From: Aliikangiella sp965214955
Lineage (GTDB): Bacteria > Pseudomonadota > Gammaproteobacteria > Enterobacterales > Kangiellaceae
Length of the DNA stretch: 64,000 nucleotides
Direction: 5' to 3'
NCBI GenBank assembly: GCA_965214955.1
Contig: CBDCCU010000009.1
Coordinates: forward strand, 248,001 to 312,000
Shown here: positions 24,591 to 34,400 of the stretch, piece by piece
Position numbering within the stretch: position 1 is the first letter of the stretch
Layout: every line of letters begins with the position of its first letter
Notes under the pieces: model-generated
Databases searched by the model: none
Told to the model about the DNA's origin: nothing
What the model saw: only the letters and a program-made list of their open reading frames with translations
Position numbers and translations under genes: made by a program

Positions 24591-25509
24591 GCAATCTAGT
24601 GATAAAAATGTTTTGCTTTTAAAAGAGGTAAAACAGTTTGTTGCTCAGCTTTGTGAGCAAAAAAATTACTCTTTGCATACGCAAAAAAATTATCAAAGAC
24701 AGCTTAACCGCTTGCTCAGTTTTATGCATCAAGCAAACATTGATCAGTGGCAACAGTTAAAACCAATTCATTTACGCCAACTTTCGGCACTTAATTTTAG
24801 ACAAGGTCTTTCTGCTCGCTCAATTGCTTTGTTGCTTTCTGCATGCAGAAGCTTTTTTGATTATTTGGTTGTTAACAATCAACTAAAATTTAATCCAGCA
24901 AAAGGCGTTAAAGCACCTAAGTTTGAGCGAAAACTTCCTAAAACCATTGATGTAGACCAAGTGAATGCTTTAATTGAGGGAATTGATGATGGCGAAGATA
25001 TTGGCATTCGAGACAAAGCGATTGCCGAATTGTTTTATTCAAGCGGTTTGCGTTTAGCCGAACTGGTTCGTTTAAATTTAACCCACATTCAATTTAAAGA
25101 GCAAACGATTCGCGTGTTGGGAAAAGGCAATAAAGAGCGCTATATTCCAGTGGGTAAAATGGCTTTAGCGGCAATTAACGAATGGATTAAAGTTCGCAAA
25201 GTTTGGCTAGCTAGCCACGAAAGCGATGCGTTATTTATAACTCAGCGTATTACTCGGTTAAGTCCAAGAAGTATTCAGCAGAGATTGTCTTATTGGGGAA
25301 AGTTTGTGGGAATAAATGGTCGATTACATCCACACCGATTTCGTCATGCTTGTGCAACGCATTTGCTTGAATCTTCGGGTGATTTGCGAGCAGTGCAAGA
25401 AATGTTGGGTCATGCTAATTTATCAACTACACAAGTTTATACCCACTTAGATTTTCAACAGCTTGCTAAGGTTTATGATAGCGCTCACCCGCGAGCTAAA
25501 AAACCATGA
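24577..25509 (+). CDS. xerC: Tyrosine recombinase XerC
   Basis: Site-specific recombinase that with XerD resolves chromosome dimers at dif. 310 residues: N-terminal SAM-like core-binding domain (about 15-105) and catalytic domain with Arg159 (SSGLRLAEL), Lys183 (LGKGNKERYIPVG), His253-x-x-Arg256, His279 (MLGHANLSTTQ) and Tyr288 (VYTHLD). All catalytic residues are present. Overlaps the DUF484 gene by 14 bases. Confidence 0.95.
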   Translation: MSKAEQSSDKNVLLLKEVKQFVAQLCEQKNYSLHTQKNYQRQLNRLLSFMHQANIDQWQQLKPIHLRQLSALNFRQGLSARSIALLLSACRSFFDYLVVNNQLKFNPAKGVKAPKFERKLPKTIDVDQVNALIEGIDDGEDIGIRDKAIAELFYSSGLRLAELVRLNLTHIQFKEQTIRVLGKGNKERYIPVGKMALAAINEWIKVRKVWLASHESDALFITQRITRLSPRSIQQRLSYWGKFVGINGRLHPHRFRHACATHLLESSGDLRAVQEMLGHANLSTTQVYTHLDFQQLAKVYDSAHPRAKKP

Positions 25510-26177
25510 TAAAAAACTGTAATTTTAGGTTAATTAGCTTTGATCTCGACAATACGCTTTATGACAATCAACCCGTTATTGAGCGTGCGGAAAAATTGAG
25601 TAGCGATTATTTGGCTAAGGCTTTTTCTTCTCAAAATCAGTCGTATACACTAAGTGATTTTTATTTAATTAGGGATAAATTGTTAAAATTTAATGACGTA
25701 CGTTATGAAAATTTATCCTACTTGCGTCAGCAAAGTTTAAAAGAGCTTTGTGCCACATTAGACAATGCCAACGAAATTGCAGAGCAAGCGTTTAGCATTT
25801 TTATTACTGCTAGAAGTGAAATTATTTACCCCAAAGCGATTGAATTAATGTTGTCTCAATTGGCACAAAAGTTTATTTTGGTAAGCGCAACTAATGGCAA
25901 TTGCGATATTTTTAAAACTCAGCTTGGTCAATATTTTCATTCTCACTGGTCAACTAGCCAAGGATTTAGAGCTAAGCCACAACCAGAAATGCTAGAGCAA
26001 ATTATTAAAAATTACAATTTAACTAATGATCAACTACTACATGTGGGCGACTCTATAATAAAAGATGGTGGATCGGCGCAGTTAGCTAACGTTAGTTTTT
26101 TTGAGTTTGCACCTTTTAAAAAGAATGTTCAAATTAATCAATTGATAAACTCGTTATTAAATTATGTTGCTAGCTAA
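25506..26177 (+). CDS. yigB: HAD-family phosphatase (YigB-like)
   Basis: Haloacid dehalogenase-type hydrolase; E. coli YigB dephosphorylates FMN-pathway intermediates such as 5-amino-6-(5-phosphoribitylamino)uracil phosphate. 223 residues with motif I FDLDNTLYD, motif II region LVSATNGN, and motif IV VGDSIIKDGGSAQLA. It is the last gene of the dapF-xerC operon in the same order as in E. coli; the substrate here is inferred from that context. Confidence 0.82.
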   Translation: MIKNCNFRLISFDLDNTLYDNQPVIERAEKLSSDYLAKAFSSQNQSYTLSDFYLIRDKLLKFNDVRYENLSYLRQQSLKELCATLDNANEIAEQAFSIFITARSEIIYPKAIELMLSQLAQKFILVSATNGNCDIFKTQLGQYFHSHWSTSQGFRAKPQPEMLEQIIKNYNLTNDQLLHVGDSIIKDGGSAQLANVSFFEFAPFKKNVQINQLINSLLNYVAS

Positions 26178-26368
26178 GCTTGCGAATATGTTCCCACAGC
26201 ATGATTTAAGCTTGCTAGTTGAGTATAGAATTATGCTTTTTGAAGGAAAATAGGCATATATTTAAGAGTTATTACTATCTTTTCAGCGAAATTCGATAAA
26301 ATTCACTAAACTCTATACATAATTGTGAAATAATAATCAGGCTTTGAGTATTATTGGTAGTGCACAAA

Positions 26369-29251
26369 ATGAAGGCAATGGAATTGAAGCATAGTCAGCT
26401 AAGTAACAACAAAATAATAAAAATGCTCTTTAGTTTGGCTTTGATTTTTTGTGTAAACGCTAATGTTATTGCAACAAACGCTAATAATAGCAGTTTTTAC
26501 CAAGTTAGTTCTTTATCTACAACAGCGCTAGTTACAGAAAAAGTTACAGAAAAAAACGAAAATCAGGCACTTCAAGATCCTCAGTCAAATACTAGCAATG
26601 TCTCTTTACATACACGGTATTTATCGCTTCAGTTAGCCATCATAGGTATCATTTTTTTGGGTTTTATATTCTATCGCCATCGTCAATTAGAGCGTTATAA
26701 CAAAGTCTTAAAAAAAAGTGAGTCGCGTTATGCACGCGCGGTAAAAGGCGCTCAAGATGGTGTGTGGGATTGGAATATTCAATCTAATGAAACCTATTTT
26801 TCGCCAAAATTTAAAGAGCTACTCGGTTTTCAGGATAACGAATTAACAGAACACGCAGACTCATTTTTTACCCGAGTTCATCCAGAAGATCATAGTTTTG
26901 TTAGCAAAGCGATTAAAAGCCATTTAAAAAACGCAGATGTTTTTGATATTGAATTAAGGTTATTAAATAAAAACGGTCAGTATCGTTGGTACCGAACTGC
27001 GGGTAAGGCAACGTTTGATGAAAATGGAAATCCATCTCATATGGCGGGTGCTATTTCTGATATTACTCGCCGTAAAGAAATAGCCGAGCATGAATTAGCT
27101 AAACATAAAGTTTTAGAATTAATCGCTAAAGAAGAGTCATTTACAACAACCTTGCTAGCTATTATTGAAATGGTTGAATCTGAAAAAAATAACATAAAAA
27201 CTAGCATTCTTTTGTTAGAAGGCGAGCATTTAGTTGAAGGTGCCGCACCAAGTTTGCCCGCAGAATACAATAGCATAGTTAATGGTATAAAAATTGGTCA
27301 TAGTGTTGGATCTTGTGGTACGGCGGCTTATTTAAATCAGCGGGTGATTGTTTCTGATATTCAAACCGATCCACTTTGGGCTGACTATAAAGATATTGCG
27401 GCGCAATTTAATTTGCGCTCTTGTTGGTCTGAGCCAATTGTTGATACCAAAGGAAAAGTTCTTGGTACTTTTGCAATTTATCAGCACATTATTCAAAGCC
27501 CTAGTGAGCACGAAATTAGAATTATCGAAGATGCCGCAACCTTGGCTGGAATTGCCATAGAAAAATATAAATCAATAGAGCGTTTAAGGCTTTCTTCTAT
27601 GGTTTACCAAAATAGCAGTGAGGCCATGCTAGTTTTTTCAGCGGACAGAGAAATTCTATCGGTAAATCCCGCCTTTACTGAAATAACTGGTTATAGCGAA
27701 GATGAAGTGGTGGGTAAAGAAGCCAATATTTTAAACTCAGAATTTTATGAAAACCATTTTTATGAAGCTATGGCCATGGCTGTTAGGTATTTGGGAGAGT
27801 GGCAAGGAGAAGTAAAAGATCGTCGTAAAAATGGAGAAATTTATTATAAATGGTTAACAGTAAATACTATTTATAACGATGATAAATCTGTACATCGACG
27901 TGTGGCTTTGTTTTCGGATATTACTGAGCGAAAAAAATCAGAAAAAATCATTTGGGAACAAGCCAATTATGATGCGCTAACAGGATTACCCAACCGCAAT
28001 ATGTTTAATGAAAAACTGGCTTATGAAATTAAAAAGTCAGAAAGAAGCAGTAGCCGATTTGCGTTGTTATTATTAGATTTAGATCGATTTAAGGAAGTGA
28101 ATGATACTTTAGGTCATGATTATGGTGATATTTTATTAGTTGAAGCTGCTCGGCGTATTAAGTCGGCATTAAGAAATGTTGATACAGTAGCAAGGCTTGG
28201 GGGTGATGAGTTTACGGTAATTTTGTCAGAGCTTAATGAGCAGAGTCATATTGAAATGGTTGCCCAAAAAATCATTGATAAAATCAGTCAGCCGTTTCAT
28301 TTGAAAGATGAATTAGCTTATGTGTCGGTGAGTATTGGTATTACTATTTTTCCAGATGACACTAGAAAAGTTGAAAGCTTACTAAAAAATGCCGATCAAG
28401 CCATGTATGAGGCAAAAAATCTTGGTAGAAATCGTTATCAGTATTTTACTCATTCAATGCAAGAAGTTGCGCAAAAAAGAATGCGCTTGGCTTCTGAATT
28501 AAGAGTGGCATTAAAAAAGTCGCAGTTTGAAGTTTACTATCAGCCAATTGTTGAAATGAAAACTGGAAAAGTGTGTAAAGCCGAGTCATTAGTTCGTTGG
28601 AATCACCCTGTAGCTGGGTTGGTTAGTCCAGCAGATTTTGTTCCACTTGCAGAAGAAACTGGAATTATTATTGAGTTGGGTGAGTGGGTATTAAAGCAAT
28701 CTATACAGCAAGTAAAAATTTGGCGTAAGATGCTATGTGAAAATTTTCAAATAAGCGTAAATACTTCGCCCGTTCAGTATCAAGAAAGTTCGGTAAAAGA
28801 AAATCGTTGGCTAACCCATTTTGAAAGCTCAAACATTAATGGTGATGCGATAGTAATGGAAATAACCGAAGGCATGATCATGGATGAGTCGAGTGCCGTT
28901 ACTGATCAGTTAATTGCTTTTAGAAACGCAGGTATTCAAGTAGCATTGGATGACTTTGGTACGGGTTATTCATCGTTGTCGTATTTAAAGCGCTTTGACA
29001 TCGACTACATTAAAGTTGATCAAGCTTTTGTTAAAAATATTGAAGTTGATGAAAATAACCGTGCGCTTTGCGAAGCCATTATTGTTATGGCGCATAAACT
29101 TAATCTTAAAGTGATAGCCGAAGGGGTTGAAACTGAAGCGCAAAAAGCAGTGCTAGAAAGTATTGGCTGTGACTTTGCCCAAGGTTACTTATTTGCAAAG
29201 CCACTGCCCGTTGATGAGTTTGAAGCTTACTCAAAACAACATCTTAATTAG
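26369..29251 (+). CDS. PAS-GAF-PAS-GGDEF-EAL membrane signalling protein
   Basis: Large c-di-GMP turnover protein, about 960 residues. An N-terminal hydrophobic segment and a second one (about residues 90-110, AIIGIIFLGFIFYRH) suggest a membrane anchor with a short outside loop. Then PAS (AQDGVWDWNIQ), GAF (GSCGTAAYLNQRVIVSDI), PAS (SEAMLVFSADREILSVNPAF), GGDEF (intact GGDEF at about 611-615 in RLGGDEFTVIL) and EAL (ESLVRW from 739, DDFGTGYSSL, AEGVET). Both output domains keep their key residues, so cyclase and phosphodiesterase activities are possible. Starts TTG 26354, ATG 26369 and ATG 26378 are all possible; none has a strong ribosome binding site. Confidence 0.88.
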   Translation: MKAMELKHSQLSNNKIIKMLFSLALIFCVNANVIATNANNSSFYQVSSLSTTALVTEKVTEKNENQALQDPQSNTSNVSLHTRYLSLQLAIIGIIFLGFIFYRHRQLERYNKVLKKSESRYARAVKGAQDGVWDWNIQSNETYFSPKFKELLGFQDNELTEHADSFFTRVHPEDHSFVSKAIKSHLKNADVFDIELRLLNKNGQYRWYRTAGKATFDENGNPSHMAGAISDITRRKEIAEHELAKHKVLELIAKEESFTTTLLAIIEMVESEKNNIKTSILLLEGEHLVEGAAPSLPAEYNSIVNGIKIGHSVGSCGTAAYLNQRVIVSDIQTDPLWADYKDIAAQFNLRSCWSEPIVDTKGKVLGTFAIYQHIIQSPSEHEIRIIEDAATLAGIAIEKYKSIERLRLSSMVYQNSSEAMLVFSADREILSVNPAFTEITGYSEDEVVGKEANILNSEFYENHFYEAMAMAVRYLGEWQGEVKDRRKNGEIYYKWLTVNTIYNDDKSVHRRVALFSDITERKKSEKIIWEQANYDALTGLPNRNMFNEKLAYEIKKSERSSSRFALLLLDLDRFKEVNDTLGHDYGDILLVEAARRIKSALRNVDTVARLGGDEFTVILSELNEQSHIEMVAQKIIDKISQPFHLKDELAYVSVSIGITIFPDDTRKVESLLKNADQAMYEAKNLGRNRYQYFTHSMQEVAQKRMRLASELRVALKKSQFEVYYQPIVEMKTGKVCKAESLVRWNHPVAGLVSPADFVPLAEETGIIIELGEWVLKQSIQQVKIWRKMLCENFQISVNTSPVQYQESSVKENRWLTHFESSNINGDAIVMEITEGMIMDESSAVTDQLIAFRNAGIQVALDDFGTGYSSLSYLKRFDIDYIKVDQAFVKNIEVDENNRALCEAIIVMAHKLNLKVIAEGVETEAQKAVLESIGCDFAQGYLFAKPLPVDEFEAYSKQHLN

Positions 29252-29254
29252 TTT

Positions 29255-30712
29255 TTATTTTTGTGGAATATTTTCTAGCGTATCCACCAAATAATCCCAA
29301 AATTTTTCGACTGATTTTATATGCACTTTTTCGTCAGGCGAATGCGCATGGCGAATGGTTGGGCCAAAGGAAATCATGTCCCAGTGCGGATAAGGCTCAC
29401 TTAAAAGACCGCACTCTAATCCGGCATGGATCACCTTAACCGCAGGTGTTTTATCATAAAGTCGCTCATACCCTTTGATCATTGTAGTTAATATTTTTGA
29501 ATCGGGATTTGGTTTCCAGCCCGGGTAATCACCGCTAATCTCTGTGCTAGCACCAGCAAGTTGAAAGGTTGCGGCTATTTCTCTGGCTAAATCATCTCTG
29601 GCAGAATTAACTAAGCTGCGGGTTAAGTTAAGAATTGATACATGATCATCTTGTGATTTAACCACCGCTAAATTATTTGAAGTTTCAGCAATGCCATCAA
29701 ACTCAGCGCTCATTCTTGAAACACCGCTTAAGCAAGCGGCTACGGCATTAACAACATTTTGTAATGAAGTATCTGAGTAAACTTGGTTTGGACAATCAAT
29801 GGGTTTAGCGGTAATTGATAAATTGGGTTCAACTGCGCCATATTCTTTTATCATTACTTTTTCAAAGTCAGAAAGTGCTTGTTTAAACTCTGCTTGTTGT
29901 TTGCTTGGAATTGTAATTTTGGTAAAAGATTCGCGCGGGATTGCATTACGCAAAGTGCCACCGTTAAACTCTGCCACACGCAAATTTAGTTTTTGCGAGT
30001 GCTCTAACAAAAAGCGATTAATAAATTTATTAGCGTTGCCTCTACCTTGATCAATATCTAACCCAGAGTGACCACCGCGTAGTCCTGTTACCGCAATTTC
30101 AAACCCCATACAATCGGCAGGTGTGTTTTCTAAAACTGTAGGAATTTGTGCGCTAATATCAACGCCACCAGCACAACCCACATAAAGTTCGCCTTCATCT
30201 TCGGTGTCTAAATTGAGCAAAATATCGCTGGTTAAATAACCGCTTTGCAGTTCTTGTGCGCCCGTCATTCCTGCTTCTTCATCAATGGTTAATAATACTT
30301 CGAGCGGGCCATGTTTAATGTCGTTAGAAATCATAACGGCTAAGGCCGCAGCAACACCTATTCCGTTGTCGGCGCCTAAGGTTGTGCCGTTGGCAGTTAC
30401 CCACTCACCGTCGATAATGGTTGAAATAGGATCGGTTTCAAAATTATGGTTTGAGTCGGCATTTTTTTGCGGAACCATATCAACATGACCCTGCATCACC
30501 ACACCTTTACGGTTTTCCATGCCTTTGGTGGCGGGCTTGCTAATAATTAAATTGCCAATTTTATCGCGCTGGTATTTAAGATTATGTTTATCACACAAAG
30601 CCTCTATTGATTGCACCACTTGTTCTTCGTGTTTTGAAGGGCGAGGGTTTTGGGTAAGTTGGTAAAAGATATTCCAAAGGTTTTTGGGAGCAAGTTGTTG
30701 TATGGCTGACAC
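29255..30712 (-). CDS. pepD: Aminoacyl-histidine dipeptidase (M20C)
   Basis: Cytoplasmic metallodipeptidase (carnosinase-type) that hydrolyses Xaa-His dipeptides. 485 residues with M20 metal-site sequences VMQGHVDMVPQ, TTLGADNGIGVA, LTIDEEAGMTGA and a late FGPTIRHAHSPDE. Family length is close to 485. The stop codons of this gene and of the convergent GGDEF-EAL gene are only three bases apart. Confidence 0.95.
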   Translation of the reverse strand: MSAIQQLAPKNLWNIFYQLTQNPRPSKHEEQVVQSIEALCDKHNLKYQRDKIGNLIISKPATKGMENRKGVVMQGHVDMVPQKNADSNHNFETDPISTIIDGEWVTANGTTLGADNGIGVAAALAVMISNDIKHGPLEVLLTIDEEAGMTGAQELQSGYLTSDILLNLDTEDEGELYVGCAGGVDISAQIPTVLENTPADCMGFEIAVTGLRGGHSGLDIDQGRGNANKFINRFLLEHSQKLNLRVAEFNGGTLRNAIPRESFTKITIPSKQQAEFKQALSDFEKVMIKEYGAVEPNLSITAKPIDCPNQVYSDTSLQNVVNAVAACLSGVSRMSAEFDGIAETSNNLAVVKSQDDHVSILNLTRSLVNSARDDLAREIAATFQLAGASTEISGDYPGWKPNPDSKILTTMIKGYERLYDKTPAVKVIHAGLECGLLSEPYPHWDMISFGPTIRHAHSPDEKVHIKSVEKFWDYLVDTLENIPQK

Positions 30713-30782
30713 GATTTAATCCTATGAGTTAAAAAGTAAAATTGATTTGTTGATATTAAGAAACTGGTAAACTTAAGTTTTG

Positions 30783-31277
30783 CTATTGATCAAGTGGTAA
30801 GCCTTTATCCACTTTAATTTTTTCAATGACTACATAAGTATGGTTTTTGGCAACCCCAGGAATATCAACAACTTTGCCTAATACCGCACGATACTCTGCC
30901 ATATTGGCAATGCGAATTTTAATAAGGTAATCAAAGCCACCTGCCACCATATCACACTCGGCAATTTGTTTGATGTTTTGAACATTTTTGGCAAACTGAT
31001 CAAAAACATCAGAGGTTGATTTATCTAAAGTGACCTCAACATACGCGGTGAGCCCAAAGTTTAATTTTGCCGCGTTAAGCCTTGCGCCATAGCGTTCAAT
31101 ATAGCCTTCGGCTTCTAAGCGTTTTACCCGATCTAAACAGGGACTTGCGCTAAGGTTAATTTTTTCTGCCAGTTTGACGTTAGAAATTCGGCTATTTTGC
31201 TGCAAAGTGTCTAAAATTGCTAAATCAATCTTATCTAAAGGGCGGTTTTTTAGTGGGGGCTGATTGGCTTTTGTCAT
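30783..31277 (-). CDS. putR: Lrp/AsnC family regulator of putA (PutR-like)
   Basis: Cytoplasmic transcription regulator, 164 residues: winged helix-turn-helix (SNVKLAEKINLSASPCLDRVKRLEAEGYI) and an AsnC/RAM ligand-binding domain. It is divergent from putA, and the putA product lacks the DNA-binding domain that represses put genes in E. coli, so a PutR/BkdR-type proline-responsive activator is the likely role. Two Lrp-like palindromes lie in the gap between them. Confidence 0.85.
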   Translation of the reverse strand: MTKANQPPLKNRPLDKIDLAILDTLQQNSRISNVKLAEKINLSASPCLDRVKRLEAEGYIERYGARLNAAKLNFGLTAYVEVTLDKSTSDVFDQFAKNVQNIKQIAECDMVAGGFDYLIKIRIANMAEYRAVLGKVVDIPGVAKNHTYVVIEKIKVDKGLPLDQ

Positions 31278-31292
31278 TTAAAACTCGTTAAA

Positions 31293-31368
31293 CAGAATAA
31301 TCTGCGGTTTGTAAAGCACATATTTGGCTAATTTACGGCATATTCAAAAAATTAACCAGTATATTCTG
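31293..31368. promoter_or_regulatory. Two Lrp-type operators in the putR-putA gap
   Basis: CAGAATAATCTG (31293-31304) and CAGTATATTCTG (31357-31368) are near-identical palindromes, each followed by CGGT, with starts 64 bases apart, about six helical turns. The CAG-AT-rich-CTG form fits the Lrp/AsnC site consensus. They lie 16-91 bases upstream of putR and 97-172 bases upstream of putA. Confidence 0.6.
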
Positions 31369-31464
31369 CGGTAAATTCGTTAAAATACGCGCCAATTTTG
31401 TGATCAACAGTAGATATTGGAACCCATAACTAATCCAATCTCTTAAACTTTTGAGGAAGTCATT

Positions 31465-34400
31465 ATGCTATTTGAAGGTTCTCTAACGGCTACTTGTCCT
31501 ATTCGTCAAAAAATTCGCGATTTTTATCGAATTAACGAAGATGAAGTTATCGACTACATTTTGCCACTGGCTGAGGTTGGTGTAGCGGCAAGAAGTAGAG
31601 CTTGGGAACGTGCTCGGCAAATTGTGGTAAATATTCGCAGCGATCAACAAGGTCAGGGCGGCATTGATGCATTACTCAATGAGTTTTCACTCTCCTCTGA
31701 AGAAGGCGTGGTATTAATGTGCTTAGCAGAAGCGCTACTTCGTGTGCCAGATGCTGAAACTCAAGACGAGCTTATTCGCGATAAACTAGCTAAAGGTGAT
31801 TGGAGTTCGCACCTTGGAAATAGCGACTCAATGTTTGTGAATGCCTCGTCTTGGGGATTATTAGTGACTGGAAAAATGGTCAACTATTCAGATAAATCTC
31901 AAGAAGATCAATTTGGTATTTTAAAGCGTACTGTGGGTCGCTTGGGTGAGCCTGTTATTCGTAAGTCGGTAAATTTTGCCATGAAAATTATGGGCAAGCA
32001 GTTTGTTATGGGTGAAACCATTGAAGAAGCCACCGAGCGAGCGGTTGAAAAAGAAGCCAAAGGTTATGCTTATTCTTACGATATGCTAGGGGAAGGCGCG
32101 CGAACCATGGCTGATGCCGAGCGCTATTTTGATAGCTATATGCAGGCGATTCACGCGATAGGAAAAGCGGCCGATGGTAGAGGCCCTATTAAAAGCCCTG
32201 GCATATCGGTAAAGCTATCGGCAATTCATCCGCGTTATGAGTTTACTCATCGGCAGCGTGTTATGAATGAGCTGGTGCCCAAATTAAAAACCTTGGCGCT
32301 TGCGGCAAAAGATTATGATATTGGCTTTACTGTTGATGCCGAAGAAGCCGATAGACTGGACATTTCATTAGATATTATCGAAGCGGTATTTTCTGATCCT
32401 GATTTGGGTGATTGGACTGGCTTTGGCTTAGCGGTTCAGGCGTATCAAAAACGGGCGATTTTTGTGATTGAATGGCTACGCGAGCTAACCAAAAAAGCCA
32501 ATCGCAAATTGATGGTTCGTTTAGTGAAAGGCGCTTATTGGGATACCGAAATTAAACTCACTCAGCAAGATGGTTTAAATGGTTTTCCCGTGTTTACCCG
32601 CAAGCCTTCAACCGATGTATCTTATAAAGCTTGCGCGATTAAATTAATGGAATATCGCGATACCATTTTCCCTCAGTTTGCCACCCACAACGCTTATACC
32701 GCAGCCACTATTTTAGAAATGGCGGGTGAGCAAAAAGATAATTTTGAATTTCAAAGACTTCATGGCATGGGCGAATCGCTGTTTGATCAAATTGTCAGTG
32801 AAGACAAAGTACAATGCCGCGTATATGCCCCCGTTGGACACCATGAAGATCTGCTGGCTTATTTGGTAAGGCGGCTGCTTGAAAATGGTGCAAACTCATC
32901 CTTTGTTAACGCCATTGTTGATGATTCTAAACCCGTTGAATCCCTACTGCCTGATCCAGTTGAAAAAGTGCAAAGCTATAAACAAAAATCGAATCCGCAT
33001 ATTCCCTTGCCCCAAGATCTTTATGGCGATGAGCGTGTTAACTCAAAAGGGCTCGACCTAACTCATATTGATGATATAACCCAACTTAAAGCCAATATGG
33101 AAAAGTGGTTTAACGATAATTTAATATCTGAATCACAAATTGCAAAAGGTGAGCAAGGGGTTACTAATCCAGCTAACTTGGCTGAAATTATTGGCACCAT
33201 TAAACCGCAAGATGAAAAGCAAATGCTGGCTTTAGTTAAAAATGCCGATAAAGCTTTTGCTAAATGGTCGAAAACGTCTGCTCAAGATCGCGCCGATATT
33301 TTAAGAAAAACTGCCGATATATTAGAGCGCCACCGTGACGAGCTAATTGCACTGTGCACCAAAGAAGCAGGCAAAGTAGCCCAAGATGGAGTTGATGAAG
33401 TAAGAGAGGCGGTTGATTTTTGTCGTTATTATGCGGCCAGAGCCGAAAAGCTCGATTTAGACGAGCGCTTTGAAGCGCGTGGTGTTGTTTTATGTATTAG
33501 CCCTTGGAATTTCCCTTTAGCGATATTTTTAGGGCAAGTTGCCGCAGCCATAGCAACAGGTAATACGGTAATTGCCAAACCAGCGGAGCAAACCAGTTTA
33601 ATTGCTTTAAGAACCATAGAGCTTATGGAAATAGTTGGCCTGCCTAAGCATGTGGTTCAGCCTGTGATTGCCAGAGGGAGCAAAGTTGGACAAATTATTA
33701 TTCCTGATGAGCGTGTTAAAGCGGTTATGTTTACTGGCTCTACCGATACAGGAACTCGAATTGCTCAAACACTTGCTGAGCGTGGTGGTGATCAAGTACC
33801 GTTAATTGCTGAAACAGGCGGTCAAAACTGTATGATTGTTGATTCAACGGCGCTTCCTGAGCAAGTGGTTGATGATGTGGTTTCGTCGGGCTTTCAAAGT
33901 GCGGGTCAGCGTTGTTCGGCGCTGCGAGTATTATTTGTACAAGAAGAAATAGCCGATAAAGTAATTACTATGCTTAAAGGCGCCATGCAAGAATTGTACG
34001 TGGGTGACCCCGCTTGGTTATCTACCGATGTTGGGCCTGTGATCGATGCAAAAGCTTTAGAAGCTTTAGAAAACCATGCCGAATATATGAAAGCCCACGG
34101 CAAGTTAATTTATCAGTGTGATGTGCATGATATTGAAGGTAAAGATCATTTTTTCTTTGCGCCAAGACTTTACGAAGTTGAAAACATTAGCGTGCTTAAA
34201 GACGAAGTATTTGGCCCTTGTGTGCATGTTATTCGCTTTAAAGGCGAGCAAATTGATAACGTTATTGAGCAAATTAATAGCACGGGCTTTGGTTTAACCA
34301 TGGGGGTTCATTCGCGTATTCAAGAGCGTGCTGATTACTTAGCCAAAATGTCGCGAGCGGGTAATGTGTATATTAATCGCAACATGATTGGCGCGGTGGT

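Noticed and set aside
24577..25509. Phage or integrative-element integrase
   Set aside because: It is a tyrosine recombinase, but its position in the dapF-DUF484-xerC-HAD operon and its length identify it as housekeeping XerC.
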